From Dryocosmus kuriphilus (Eukaryota; Arthropoda; Insecta; Hymenoptera; Cynipidae), in the NCBI GenBank assembly GCA_038277395.1, contig CM076191.1:96335588-96399587 (forward strand): a stretch of DNA of 64,000 bases, given 5' to 3'. Under the pieces are notes generated by a model. That model did not search any database, was not told where the DNA came from, and was given only the letters and a program-made list of their open reading frames with translations. The position numbers and the translations under genes are program-made. Position 1 is the stretch's first letter, and every line of letters starts with the position of its first letter. Below are positions 10,568 through 21,618 of the stretch, piece by piece.

Positions 10568-12937
10568 ATGGCGCGTTCGAAGGTACATAATAAGCCGGCA
10601 AGAGAGGTATACAAGTGTAAAGTGTTTCGGGCTCCATATCCGCTAAAAGGGAACCAGTTGCCGAGTGTAAGTGATGTGATTCTTCACTGCCAATATGTCC
10701 AACATCAGCTTAATCCAGAGGTGAGAGGGGCTGATCATTCACCGAAGTGACTGATATCGTGTGTAGGAATGCTCAAAACATATGGCATAAGGCATCAATA
10801 CCCGTTGAAGCAGTGAAGCCTTCTAAGCGGTGTTTGAAGAAAGTTTTAATAGAATACGACCGTATGAAGAAAGCTTTGACCAGAAAGGGCACGGAGAAAC
10901 ACTCTGTTCTCACACGCAGAGATATTTTTCGCAGGGAGAGTGATGCCGCCCTTTTTGATGTGTGTCTTTCTAAGTGTGAAGGCAATCACAGATGCACGTG
11001 TAATGCTGCGATCAAAGTGCCAGAAATTGAGATAGACTTCCTACGAGACCAGTGAAATGACAGAATAATATACATTGAAGATGTAGACAAAGAAACAGCT
11101 GAGACTTTAGTGAAGAGACAACAAAGACAGGAGAAGAAAACGAAGGTGTTGCTTAAAGCTCAAGAAGCCGCCGCAGGTAGCTCCGCTACTGTTTCTACAC
11201 TGGTAGCACTTAGTAGCAGTGAGATTGAAGGTAGGGCTGGTACAGGTGACACCGGCACTGTCGCGGACTCGGAGTTGAGTACCCCTGCAACAAATCTTAA
11301 AGTAAAGCAGGATAACGCTCAGATGAGACTGCCGTGACCTGCCGTTGCTCTGATCTGCGCCAGGACAGGTATTCCCCCCAAGAATGATGCGGTGATAGTT
11401 AGTGCGGGGTTTATGGATGCTAAAATTGTGACTGTAGAAAATACTGACATGGTGATCAACAGGAGCAAAATTCGCAGACAGGTTTCTCAATCGCAGAAAT
11501 CCTTGAGCAAGGAGCATGCTGACAGTATTCAGTCAGAACCAGTGAAGGCTCTGTTCTTCGATGGACGGAAGGACAAGACGCTTAAGATCGAGAAAATATG
11601 GAGCAAAAGACATTTGCGAACTGTCGTCAAGGAGCACATCGTCTTAGTTGAGTAGCCTGGGTACAAGTATTTAGGTCACGTGACTCCATCGGGGGGTTCT
11701 GTCGCAGCCTTCCACGATGCCATCATATACCACTGCAAAGAGAAAGAGATCAGCCTCGAAGAACTCGCGGCAGTAGGAGCGGATGGCACTGCTGTCAACA
11801 CAGGGCACGTGGGCGGCGTCATCCGGAAGTTGGAGGAAACACTGGACCGCAACCTGCAGTGGCTAATCTGCATGCTGCAACTGAACGAGCTGCCCTTCCG
11901 ACATCTTTTCCTTGCTCTAGATGGCGCTACCAGCGGCCCTAACGGGTTTTCTGGCCCTATAGGACAGCAGCAGAACGTCTGCGAGTCCTTGTCTGTTGTC
12001 AAGTTCCTGGGCATCCCCTTCTCTGCACCCAACGTGGACATTCGCAGAATTAAGCACAGACCAAAAATACCTCCTCCGCATCAGCATAGATATCGCTGCT
12101 GGTGAGTGTCCAGATGAACTTGGTAAGATGAAGCCGGGGAAAGTCGCTCATTCGCGCTGGTTAACCACAGCTACAAGAGTGTTGCGCCTCTATGTGAGTA
12201 AGAAGTCACCATCGGGCTCACCAAAGTGCATTGACGATTCAAGACACTTATACCAACTGATCCACAGAAGCCGTTATCTCTCAAAGAAGCTACAGAAGAT
12301 TGTCGATCCAGTCATAAAAGACAATGGATATTTTGGGCACCCAGAAAATATTCATCTAGGGATGTTGTTTGATGAAAGTTACGTAGTTAACAGCTTCTTT
12401 AATGCTGATATTATTTGAAACCTGTCGTTCATATAATTCTTTTTTTTTCAGGATAACCGTGTGTGGAAGGGCATTTGACGTGATCAAGAAGGCACACCAA
12501 GAGCAGCCAAAAGCAATACGCCGCTTCATTGTTCCCTCTTTGCAATTTGGCGTCAGTGACTGCACGGAATTAGTTACATGGACGAGCAAAAAGACGGTCC
12601 TGATTACTGAACCGCCCTTGACCCGCTACCTGACTGATAATCAGCTGAATTACGTCGCGTCTGGCTTGTGGTGAGCAAGCCCGGCATGAATCCATTCTGG
12701 TCAAGATTAAGTGAAGAAAACAGATGCCCAAATTTGACACCAAGAAAGATTTTTCAAAGGCCTGAAGGTAATATATTCACATTTTTGTGACTAATTAATA
12801 CATTTTTCATTCATTACACTGACTTTCTTTATTTCTTTAAAGAATGCCACTTTGGACCCGTCTACAGCGCCTGGGAAGTCCGGTGTGAGAAGAGTGCGCG
12901 ATGCCCGTGTCTGTCACTCTGTCAGCAACGGTTTTAA
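10568..12937 (+). pseudogene. Transposon protein of unidentified superfamily (DGRKDKT family)
   Basis: The frames read in order from MARSKVHNKPAREVYKCKVF at 10568, through CRNAQNIWHKASIPVEAVKP, a Cys-rich CEGNHRCTCNAAIKVPE, AVIVSAGFMDAKI, ALFFDGRKDKTLKIEKIW, AVGADGTAVNTGHVGG, ALDGATSGPNGFSGPIG, LSTDQKYLLRI, AHSRWLTTATRVLRLYVS and TWTSKKTVLITEPPLTRYL to CLSLCQQRF. At least two introns are suggested (acceptors near 12450 and 12840, a donor near 12767). I recognise the motif order from uncharacterised invertebrate repeat proteins. The repeated D/G motifs could form a DDE-type nuclease, but that is inference. Stops (for example at 10749, 11053 and 11653) and frame changes show decay. Confidence 0.6.
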
Positions 12938-13261
12938 CGAGTGATTTTCAAATATTGCAATTTTTTGTTAAACATAAGTTCAAATATGAACGATGCTAAG
13001 GTTTTAGTTCCAAACACGTGTACATATTTAAAACACATTAAAATTTTACCAGTATCAGGGGAGAACGTTGTTATTTTTTTTTAATTTTACCAAAAATACA
13101 AAATTCGAGATATATCATAGCTCAGGGGTACCCCTAAAAATAAAAATTTTTCGGACTTCTTTTTTTGTAGCATATTCTTATGGCAAGGGGCACCCAAAAC
13201 CGCGTGGGCCGCTATGAATTTCAAAAAAAAAAAGGTTTTTTCGGCCACCTCTATTCCATAT

Positions 13262-13371
13262 GTTTATGTCGTACTGGAAAGCAGTTCCTTTATTTATTTC
13301 GCATTTTTCAAAGCGAAATGAGGTTCCAATAAGCTTTGTATAATTGTCTATAGTTTGCTTGTTTTACTTTT
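13262..13371 (+). pseudogene. Continuation of the unnamed repeat gene after the 4-kb insertion
   Basis: Reading across the empty site gives a GGFHMFMSYWK-type peptide split by the insertion. It matches the expected continuation of the FHAMGG-family protein seen at 7590-9193. It supports the insertion call and shows that the host was itself a repeat gene. The following 13372-14285 is AT-rich. It holds an acidic peptide frame near 13611-13770 (SPENSATDIGEHKNIEEDPD) that I cannot assign, and otherwise nothing clear. Confidence 0.55.
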
Positions 13372-14369
13372 CTAGATTAAAATAAAGAATAAGTATTCTT
13401 CCACGAACATATCATCTGTAAAAAGTATTCGTAGCAGGTGTGCCAATCCTTTTCGTAAAGAAATCTCGTTAAATCTGATTTAGGACCTCTAACGGTAAAT
13501 CAGCAATTTCATTTCCTACACTACCTAAAGGCGTAAAAATCTGTTCCGTTTGTAGAAAAGACTAAGAAATTTCTTTTATAGCAATCTTAATTGAATCCAG
13601 AGATGTAGATGAGAATGTCGCCGGAAAATTCTGCTACTGATATTGGAGAACATAAAAATATCGAAGAGGATCCAGATTTGCAAAATGAAAGTAAAGAACT
13701 TGACAATCAAAATGATAAATGCAATGAGGAAAATCACTTGGCGGGTCTCGAAATCTTGAATCAAATTAAAGAATAATTTAAACAGGAGAGTACTACATAC
13801 TCAGAAAGAATTTGCTTACTCACACTTGTACTCAAGTCCTGGAGAGTGTACATTTGGCGATCTAGTGGTGAAGCAATGAACTATTATTTATTTTAGGAAC
13901 TACTTAAAAGACGGCGGCAGTGACGGAGCCTGTAACCGCGGTGATTGAGACTGATAAGAACGCGCGGGCGAGCTTCAATCGAGCCCCATATCTCCAATAC
14001 TATCAGCCAGCCCATTTTGTCTTTATAGGATTTTGTTGTAAAAAAGTTAAGCTTTTTTTTTTTATATTAGCTTTAAAAAAATCAAAAGTGCCCGAATGAT
14101 GGAAAAAGTTAAATAAACATTTAATTCAGTAATTTCTTTCTGAAAATGAAAAAAAAATAATAAAAAAATGGATATAACAGAATGAAAGGGTGTAAAAAAT
14201 CCTTTCGAGATCATCATAGAAAATTCAGTTCGCATTTCTAGAAAGGAACTTATTTCCATTTGAAAATACCGGTACGAACGAATGGGTGATACTTCCACCC
14301 CCTATAGTTTGGAAATGGATGGTAACAAAAGTCTGTAAATGTAAAAAAGAATTGAGTCTAAATGTAGAC

Positions 14370-15250
14370 ATGCCTACACAAGGTAGTGGCAATTCTAATA
14401 CAGGCAACGTTGCCCGCACATTTTTCATGGAGTATGAAAATTCATCAAAAATCACTGGTATGGATAAGAACTTAATACGGAGGTTACACATTATCCTTCT
14501 TGCAGTAACAAGTAACTATAGTATAAACTTGGAAAAGTACACATCTTACGCAGTTGAAACCGCTAAGATTTACGTGAACGAGTATGGGTGGTATCCAATG
14601 TCCGTGATTCTCCACAAACTTTTGTTATATATGACCCAATAATAATTGAAAACGCAATACTGCCTATTAGGCAAATGTCTGAAGAGGCGTCAGAGGCACG
14701 CAACAATGCCCGCACATTTTTCATGGAGTATGAAAATTCATCAAAATTCACTGGTATTGATATGAACCTAATACGGAGGTTACACATTATCCTTCTTGCA
14801 CTAACAAGTAACTATAGTATAAACTTGGAAAAGTGCACATCTTACGCAGTGGAAACCGCTAAGATTTACGTGAACAAGTATGGATGGTATCCAATGTCCA
14901 TGACTCTCCACAAACTTTTGTTACATGGCCCAATAATAATTGAAAACGCAATACTGCCTGTTAGGCAAATGTCTGAAGAGGCGTCAGAGGCACGCAACAA
15001 AGAAATCCGCGAATACCGTCAAAAATTTTCTCGAAAAATAAACAGAGTCGCAACTATGACGGACGTGTCTCATAATTTACTCGTCAGTTCGGATCCAATT
15101 CTTTCACTTGGTAGGGATTGGCCGAAAAAGCCCCTCCGCAATTTTCTCAAGGAAGTTTTGGATCTCATCACAGAGCCAGAAATACAAAGCGCAAGAACCC
15201 GCATGGAAGTCGAAGAAGAAGAAATTGACGAACAAATGGACTACACGTAA
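14370..15250 (+). pseudogene. RAG1/Transib-like C-terminal fragment with internal duplication (locus B)
   Basis: Two overlapping frames (14286-14642 and 14588-15250) encode GSGNSNTGNVARTFFMEYEN, LIRRLHIILLAVTSNYSINL, YGWYPMS, HKLLLHGPIIIENAILPVRQ and MSEEASEARNKEIREYRQKF, then SDPILSLGRDWPKKPL. This is the C-terminal block that aligns with the catalytic-Glu region of RAG1/Transib proteins. A 296-bp segment (14411-14706) is repeated in tandem at 14707-15000, so the catalytic block occurs twice; the first copy has a 2-bp shift. The N-terminal two thirds are absent. It has fewer stops than locus A, so it decayed later or was a partial copy. Confidence 0.6.
14411..15000. repeat. Tandem duplication of about 295 bp within the RAG1-like fragment
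   Basis: Copy 1 (14411-14706) and copy 2 (14707-15000) differ at few positions. They meet without a spacer at the sequence CACGCAACAA, which also ends copy 2. Confidence 0.9.
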
Positions 15251-15312
15251 TTTTTTCTATTAAATTCTTGAAAAAAGGCATAATTTTGTTTTCATCTTCA
15301 TTTATTTTTCCC

Positions 15313-15314
<2 letters not shown>

Positions 15315-15380
<66 letters not shown>
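15315..15380. repeat. Poly-C tract, 66 nt
   Basis: This long uninterrupted C run starts 64 bases after the stop of the RAG1-like fragment and is directly followed by a satellite-like repeat. Confidence 0.9.
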
Positions 15381-15381
<1 letters not shown>

Positions 15382-15650
15382 AGTAACTATTAATAGCCAA
15401 TTCTGTAGACTTATCAAAATATTCGCCGCCATATGGAGTCCGGCATTTTGAATTTTGACATTTTGACTACATATTCGTAATCAGCAACCCCAAAAACCCC
15501 TGAGTAACTATTTATAGCCAATTCTGTAGGCTCTTCAAAATCTTCGCCGCCATATTGAATTTTGAAATTTTGACTACATATTCGTAATTAGCGAACCCCA
15601 AAGACCCCCCGGTAATTATTTTTAGCTAAATCCGTAGACTTTTTGAATTT
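15381..15650. repeat. Satellite-like repeat, period about 110-121 bp
   Basis: Units begin at 15381, about 15501 and about 15611 (GAGTAACTATTAATAGCC and variants) and contain a CGCCGCCATAT motif. In reverse complement the motif GGATCCAATATGGCG-like recurs with a similar period at 45236-45440. The two may belong to one satellite family. Confidence 0.6.
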
Positions 15651-15906
15651 TGGCCACGGAATCGAGTCTCCTAGCCCACTGTGTGTCGGTGGGTGACGTA
15701 TTGCTTGTGGCCGATGTAACTCTCCCGTGAAATGTATGACCGAAAGGAATAATAACAGAGGTTTATTCAGGGAAGGATGGACGCATACGCCACAGTTTTT
15801 TTACTTTTAAACTGTTTTACCGATAAATATGTAATCAGAATGGGGAGATCATCGATTTATATGTTCTGATTGTCGATCAGGGTATGACTAAAAGCCAGTA
15901 AAAAAG

Positions 15907-16071
15907 GTGGTGTTTTCCGTTTTGAAAAATGACGTTAAACATTGGCAGTAAGCAGTTAAGCGGAACAAAAGTGATGTTGTTAAGCCTGGACAGCCAGTGT
16001 GTTGAGATCATTTTTTAAAGGATGGTATTGTTTGGAAAAGGAAAGTTTCAGCTCCTGATTTAACAGTTATG
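15907..16071 (+). pseudogene. THAP-domain fragment
   Basis: One frame reads KHWQ*AVKRNKSDVVKPGQ followed by PVC*DHFLKDGIVWKRKVS. This fits the C-terminal half of a THAP zinc finger (a Trp, then Lys-Pro, then C..HF). Two stops interrupt it and nothing follows downstream. It is probably a relic of a THAP-bearing transposon or of a host THAP gene. Confidence 0.45.
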
Positions 16072-16267
16072 GCGATATATATTATAATTTTCTTTGACCG
16101 ATATCCTTTAACCTAAAATAACCGAATGGATTGTTCTGGCGTTTTCATTGCTATGTGATCCGATGTTTAAATTTTCATTTATTCGTCTTGTTTACGAAAT
16201 TCTAGATTATTGCGATAATTCCAAGCCCCTTATTATTGTTTAAAAAAGCTTTAAAAGGATAAAACTG

Positions 16268-16364
16268 TAGAGGTCTGCGCCGACGTGATTTTGGTTGGCG
16301 GCGGCGCGGCGTGAACGAAAAATCGGTGGCTTTATCGGCGTGGCGCGGGGGGCGCAGACCTCTA
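16268..16364. mobile_element. 97-bp GC-rich hairpin element
   Basis: Perfect 14-bp inverted ends (TAGAGGTCTGCGCC and its complement) enclose GC-rich sequence with GGCGGCGGCGCGGCG. The composition is strikingly unlike the AT-rich surroundings. No target duplication is visible. Confidence 0.55.
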
Positions 16365-16384
16365 GATAAAAGTATAATTTATTA

Positions 16385-17045
16385 TTTAAAAACTGTTTTA
16401 AAAAGAAACATAGATCAAAGTTTTGAACTATCGCTTATTTTAGAAATTCGTTTATACGTATTAAAGTAAATTATAATGGTAAAATCTTGATTTTCTTGCA
16501 GTCGAAATGTTACAAGAATGTTATTCGTATCATTTTTAAATGTTATTCAAATATCTTAATGGTTTCCTTTGTCTAATATTTTTTTATTAGGTATTTCAGA
16601 ATCCTTTGACAATAAATTTCACTTTATTAAATTAATTTTTTTTACTCAAAGTGTCTGTCCGTGCCACTAACGATTTGGGACAAATATAGCTACTCGTACC
16701 ACTATTCACGGAGATTGGTGGTAATTTTTGAAAATTCCCTCCTCATTTCCAACCCCACAAATTCCTGTCAATAGTGGTATACGAATAACCACATTTTTAG
16801 TGGTACGAATGTCCGCGTTATTTTTTAGTAGGCTTCGAGCAATGCTCAACGCAGCTTAGAAATTGAGATGGCAAAACCCAGGTTTTAATTTAGGTTTATT
16901 GTAACATTCTGACTATAAGAAAATCATTATTTTACCATTATAATTTACTTTTATACTGTTATTTATTCATTAATATTATTGTAATATGAATGACTGACCT
17001 GAGCGATAGTTTAAAACTTTTATTTATATTTTTGTTTTTTATACA
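16385..17045. repeat. Foldback repeat, arms about 140 bp
   Basis: The arm at about 16385-16525 (containing AAATTATAATGGTAAAATC) matches the reverse complement of about 16883-17045. Inside it a second inverted pair (about 16652-16705 and 16776-16824, CGTACCACTATT) continues the symmetry. The stretch 17046-18480 shows no coding signal. Confidence 0.65.
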
Positions 17046-18488
17046 TCTTTGAAATAAATTACTTTTACCCTTATATATTCTTCTTAAAAATATTATTTCT
17101 CTTAGTATCGCAATAACCTAAAATTTTGTAAACAATAAGAATATATAAAAATGTAAAAGTCTAAATAGTCATGTTAAAGGATTTCAGTTTAAACAAATCG
17201 TAATACATAATGTCATAACTGCTTTATCGGGAGTTACAATTTTCCTTCTTCAAGTCGAAAATAAGTATCTATTTATCTATGCATCGATGACCACCGTCAT
17301 CAATCGTCAAATATACGATAAAATTGACATGTTAAAATTTTTATTTATAAAATTTGGGACGTAATCTTTATATTTTTCTCTATTGGAAGATTAAAAAACT
17401 GATATTTTCTATGTAATCAGAGTCTATTTTTAATCCTAGTTATTATTTTTTATCCTAGAAACAGTCCTTGTTTAGTTCAAGCCAACAGTTTTTAAAGTAT
17501 ATACAAACATCCAAAATAATGGAAAAACTACGAAAAATACTAAATCTTCCATGATTCTAATACAAATATAGGACGTGACGATAGTGGCGCGAGTGTTTCA
17601 TGACTCGCCGCTCTTCATAAAACCAGCGCGGAGCATTTCTACAGCGAGTCACCCCCCTGATGAAAGGCAAAATAATTTACAGACATCATTATTGTTAGGT
17701 GCAAATTTTAACAACTTCAATTCTTAAATAAATCAAAATCAATTGTAAATCTATCAAATATTTGAAAACGTTAAACTGTGGCTGCCGTTGAATGTTTTTA
17801 AACACTTGAAAGTTTGTTGTACATTTATTAACTTTTCTATCTCATCCCTATGCCAAATTTTACTGTATTTTTATTTTAATAAAGTTTTATTGGAAAAAAT
17901 GGAAGAAATTTGTTGTAATAATTCACAGTTGACAGATTCGTTACTCGAATTATGTATAAAATAATCTAAAAAAATCTTTTTCAAAAAATTTGAACATAAA
18001 ATTAATGAATTGCGTAATACCAGGTTTTTAACGTATGTAAAATTTTTTTATTTTTACAAATAAGGCCATCTTCAAGACGACATTAAGCTTATTTAAATAA
18101 TATCAAAAAAGTACAAGTTTTTTCAAAGTAGAAGAAAACAAGTTCTTCTCTCATTCAATAGAGTAAAAAAAATTGTGAGGTAACTGTAAAAATGTTGCGC
18201 CGCCTGGTTCCCAAACGCTAAAGCAGCGGTTGTGGGCAGTGCCCAAGGCTCGTGAGAGCCGTTCGACGCTTGTCAATTGAGTCTTGATTCAATCGGGCAC
18301 GTCTATACTTTTATTATGATTAACAGAGGACCGTTCAAGGTTTTTTAATGTTTAGTTCCTAGAAAGTTATCCAACTGTAAATAAACCTGTATTTTTTAAT
18401 ATGTTTGTGTGGTAATGGTCTCATAATTTCCGAGGGTACTGTAATAAGAACTCAAGGCGCATGAAATGACATGTATTTTATTTTTCAG

Positions 18489-18587
18489 TTATTAGTTGTT
18501 GATCCAGATCGTCGATTGAGCTTAGACGGCATATTATCTCATCAGTGGATTGTTACAAATCGATCAACAGAACCAACAGCATCATGA
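18489..18587 (+). CDS. Last coding exon of a Ser/Thr kinase, probably Aurora type
   Basis: After a clean 3' splice site (TTTTTCAG ending at 18488) 32 codons follow, LLVVDPDRRLSLDGILSHQW and then 12 more residues, before TGA. The DP..RLSL..IL.H.W pattern is protein-kinase subdomain XI. Its conserved Arg is present, and the tail after HQW resembles the end of Aurora A kinases. The earlier exons are not found in this window on this strand, so they must lie left of base 1 or be unrecognised. If so, more than 18 kb of the upstream sequence is intron. It could also be a single-exon relic. The Aurora assignment is tentative, while the kinase C-lobe call is firmer. Confidence 0.65.
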   Translation, partial: LLVVDPDRRLSLDGILSHQWIVTNRSTEPTAS

Positions 18588-18710
18588 AGATTTATAAATC
18601 AGCACTGTTATGAGAACCATATATACATATATATATATATATATATTGACTTATGGAGATGTGGTCTTCATTTATTGTAATTAATAAATTCAATTTTACA
18701 CTTTGTAACT
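18588..18710 (+). other. 3' untranslated region with polyadenylation signal
   Basis: The kinase stop codon is followed by a short AT microsatellite (about 18622-18646) and by AATAAA at 18683-18688. This is a plausible transcript end near 18705. From 18711 to 19456 I see only AT-rich sequence. Confidence 0.5.
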
Positions 18711-19456
18711 TATACGTTGCATTACATAGATAAAAACATATTCTATTTGCAAAAAATAACAGAAAACTTCGAAATTGTTGACAGTTCAGGAAGGGTCAAA
18801 GTAGACTAAGTATGCACTGTTAGAGATTTCTATAGCGATTTTACTATAAATGTAATGGTAAATTTACTATAAATATTTGAAAGTCTGAACTATGAGAAAA
18901 TGATAGTTTCTTATGACATTTTTAAATCTTTACAAATCATTTGAAATCAAAAGATCAAATAGCAAAACGGTTGCTGATATATTAACCAGAATTAAAATAT
19001 GACGTGTAGGTGAAACTTATTCCGAACGTGGAAATTCCAGACACGAAAAATAACTTATAGGTTAGTTTTTTATTCTTTTCGTTTATTTAATGATTGTGAT
19101 ATTGAAAATGAATTCGTTTGAAACTGCCAGTAAAGAAAAGGGTATATTACAGTTAAATTATAAAATTTATTGGAAATTAAATTCTAAAAATAATGATTTT
19201 ACTATACATATATTGTAATTTAAGATTACTATTCCGGGATGTAAATTTTCCTTACAAAAGTACAGTAAGTGTGTAGTAAAATTACAAACATTTAGTGTGG
19301 ATATTAGATTGGACGTACTAATCCTGCAACGAGGAAAAGTTGTCTGAAATTATAAACTACTGTTAAAAAAAGCCTCGTAGGTTACGTTTAACTGAGTAAA
19401 AAATAAAAGCCTAAACCATCTACTTTGAAGGTGCATAGCAATAAACTGCGTTTTAG

Positions 19457-19582
19457 TAAATAGGGATGGTGTAGCGCAGGCTTTTTACCAACCGGTCATT
19501 TACAAGGAGTGGCGAACTTCGTCGCACAGGAATCGGCAAGCGCCAGAGTAAGAACCTGTGCTACATTATTCCTATCTACTGT
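19457..19582. repeat. Imperfect hairpin (MITE-like)
   Basis: TAAATAGGGATGGTGTAGCG at the left pairs, with a few mismatches, with the reverse complement of the sequence ending at 19582. The centre is GC-richer. No target duplication was found. Confidence 0.45.
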
Positions 19583-19854
19583 GACGCAGGTTATCGCTAT
19601 ATATCTTTAAAATAGAAGATTTAATCTTTCATTTGAGACTACGTGGATCATTCTATCACGTCTTATTATTTTTGTATGGTGTGCCAAAAAGTACCAAAAA
19701 CGTGTGTTTTTAAAACCTTTTAATCCCGTTTTTCTTCAAAAACTTTACGTGATGGAATATTTTGTATGTCATATTATTTAATCATATTTGTAAATTTGAT
19801 AGTGAATGCAATAGTTTATTTCTGTATTAAATAAAATAACAAAAGGGAAATCTC

Positions 19855-20110
19855 AAAAAAGTCCTTTGAAAAAAACGAAGGTAAAAAACCGCTGACAAAT
19901 ATTGCGTCGCAACACTTACACAAAAAAGATTAATTATTAATAGAAAAAAGGTTTCACATGTGTGCGCTTTGAAATAAATATAGGCATTGCCAAATAATAT
20001 TTATAAGTGCAGACATTTAAAACTAAACATTTTTGATAAAACAATATTTACGCTAAACAAACAAATTACACATTGAAAACAATAAATATTATTTATACGT
20101 TAGCTCTAGG
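19855..20110. repeat. Dispersed repeat, inverted copy at 35.6-35.9 kb
   Basis: The sequences around AATATTGCGTCGCAACACTT and ACAAATTACACATTGAAAAC recur in opposite orientation at about 35640-35945. No coding sense is seen. Confidence 0.65.
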
Positions 20111-20157
20111 AGCATAATAAGAATGATTCACTGTTGTGATTACAAAAGTTTATTATA

Positions 20158-21617
20158 AATCCACGTTTGACGGGCCTGTTTTGATTGTAAACTTTGAATG
20201 AATTGAATTGAAGTTGTTGTATAATGCTCGATACAGTCCAAACCCACTAATAACCGAACTCTCTAATTAGCTGAACCAAAATCTTTGGCTGAACTCACCA
20301 GAAGCTGAACCCTCTCCATTCGTCCTAACCCGGCAATTGGGATCGGAAATCTAGGCGGCACTGCGATTGACACCTGTCATTTAAGAATAAAAATTTCGGA
20401 CGTAACCAGCTCAGTTTGCGTTGTCAAGTCGGCATCTTGATAATTTTTTGCGGATTTTACCAAAATAAAACTGCTAATGAGTGAAACCTTCGATTTTATA
20501 GCTAAATCTACACATGAATTTTGTAGAAGGCGAAAGTGTTTTAAAGAACACGCTTTATTTCTGATGGAATAGTCGAAAAAATTACTGGTGGTGTAAAGAT
20601 ACAACTTTTCGATACTCTTATTTAATTTAAAACATGGTTTATTCGGTTTATTTAAGGAATTTTATACGAAAACCTCTTTTTAATTTACAGTGGCATAACT
20701 GGAAAAGGTCACAGCTCCTACAATTTCTTGTGTTTTTCATGGAGACGTATTATTTAATAAAACCTTTTCTTTTATATTATTCTAGAATAAGAATAATTTG
20801 TGTTAGGTAGTAAAATGTTTAAAGAAAATGTTAACCTCACGAAAATGTATAGAAGCTGTCACTAGGTAGTAAAATGTTTAAAGAAAATGATAACCTCACG
20901 AAAATTTGTAGGAGCTGTCACCTGTTGAAGGTATGCCACTGTAAATTATAAAAAAGGGGTTTCGTATAAAATCCCTTAAATAAACAGAATGATCCACGTT
21001 TTAAAATAAATAAGAGTATCGGAAATCGTAAAGTTACACCACTGTTCAATTTTTCAACCATTCCGACAGAAATAATACATGTTATTTAAAACTCTTTTGC
21101 CTTCTACAAAATTCGTATCTAAATTTAGTAATAAAGTAAAATTTTACTCATTATCAGTCTTATTATGGTAAAAACCACGAGAAATGAACTGAACAGGTTG
21201 ATCTTGCATAGATTGCTTGGCATTTTATCTGAACAGTGGTTATTATTTCTGTAGTTTATTGAGAATAAATTTGCAATTTTGGCTACCTAATTTTCCAATT
21301 GTAATAATAACGTTTCTTTAAATGTCAATAATACTCATGTAAATGAATGTTTGTACATATATGTGAATTTGACATCCATTAACGAAACCTCTCATCGTCC
21401 GAAAATTGTGGATAAGTATTATAATGTTTTTCCTAATTTTGGCTACTTGTTTCCTGAAATTTCGAGACGACTAATCCATCCCTTTTTCCATTTACGACAA
21501 TTTTCCGTGACAACGAGACGGAGGCCTCTATTAAATTATTTTTATTCCAAAATCAATAAATGCAGAAGTTGTGCTGTAGTGTCCACATGAAAACAGGCCC
21601 GCTAAATATGGATTTTC
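20158..21617. repeat. Compound foldback element
   Basis: The outer ends AATCCACGTTTGACGGGCCT (20158) and the complement of the sequence at about 21592-21617 form an inverted pair. Inside, arms of about 245 bp (20452-20697 and 20933-21175) are inverted copies of each other. Between them a 59-bp unit is tandemly doubled (20804-20862 and 20863-20921). At 20234 a TA is followed by CAGTCCAAACCCACTAATAA, which looks like a pogo/Tigger terminal repeat. No transposase is present. Confidence 0.65.
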
Positions 21618-21618
21618 A

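Larger units (their letters stand above)
9202..13253 (+). mobile_element. 4052-bp DNA transposon with 8-bp target duplication, superfamily not identified
   Basis: The ends are inverted repeats of about 125 bp (9202-9330 and about 13125-13253) starting TAGGGGTGGCCG on the left and TAGAGGTGGCCG on the right when reverse-complemented. A perfect 8-bp duplication, TTCCATAT, flanks the element at 9194-9201 and 13254-13261. It carries one degraded spliced gene on the plus strand and a nested mariner. An 8-bp duplication is used by hAT, P and some other superfamilies. The encoded protein does not show the BED finger or dimerisation region of hAT, so I leave the superfamily open. Confidence 0.9.

Noticed and set aside
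20377..20604. 75-codon minus-strand frame
   Set aside because: It lies within a foldback arm and its mirrored copy has stops.
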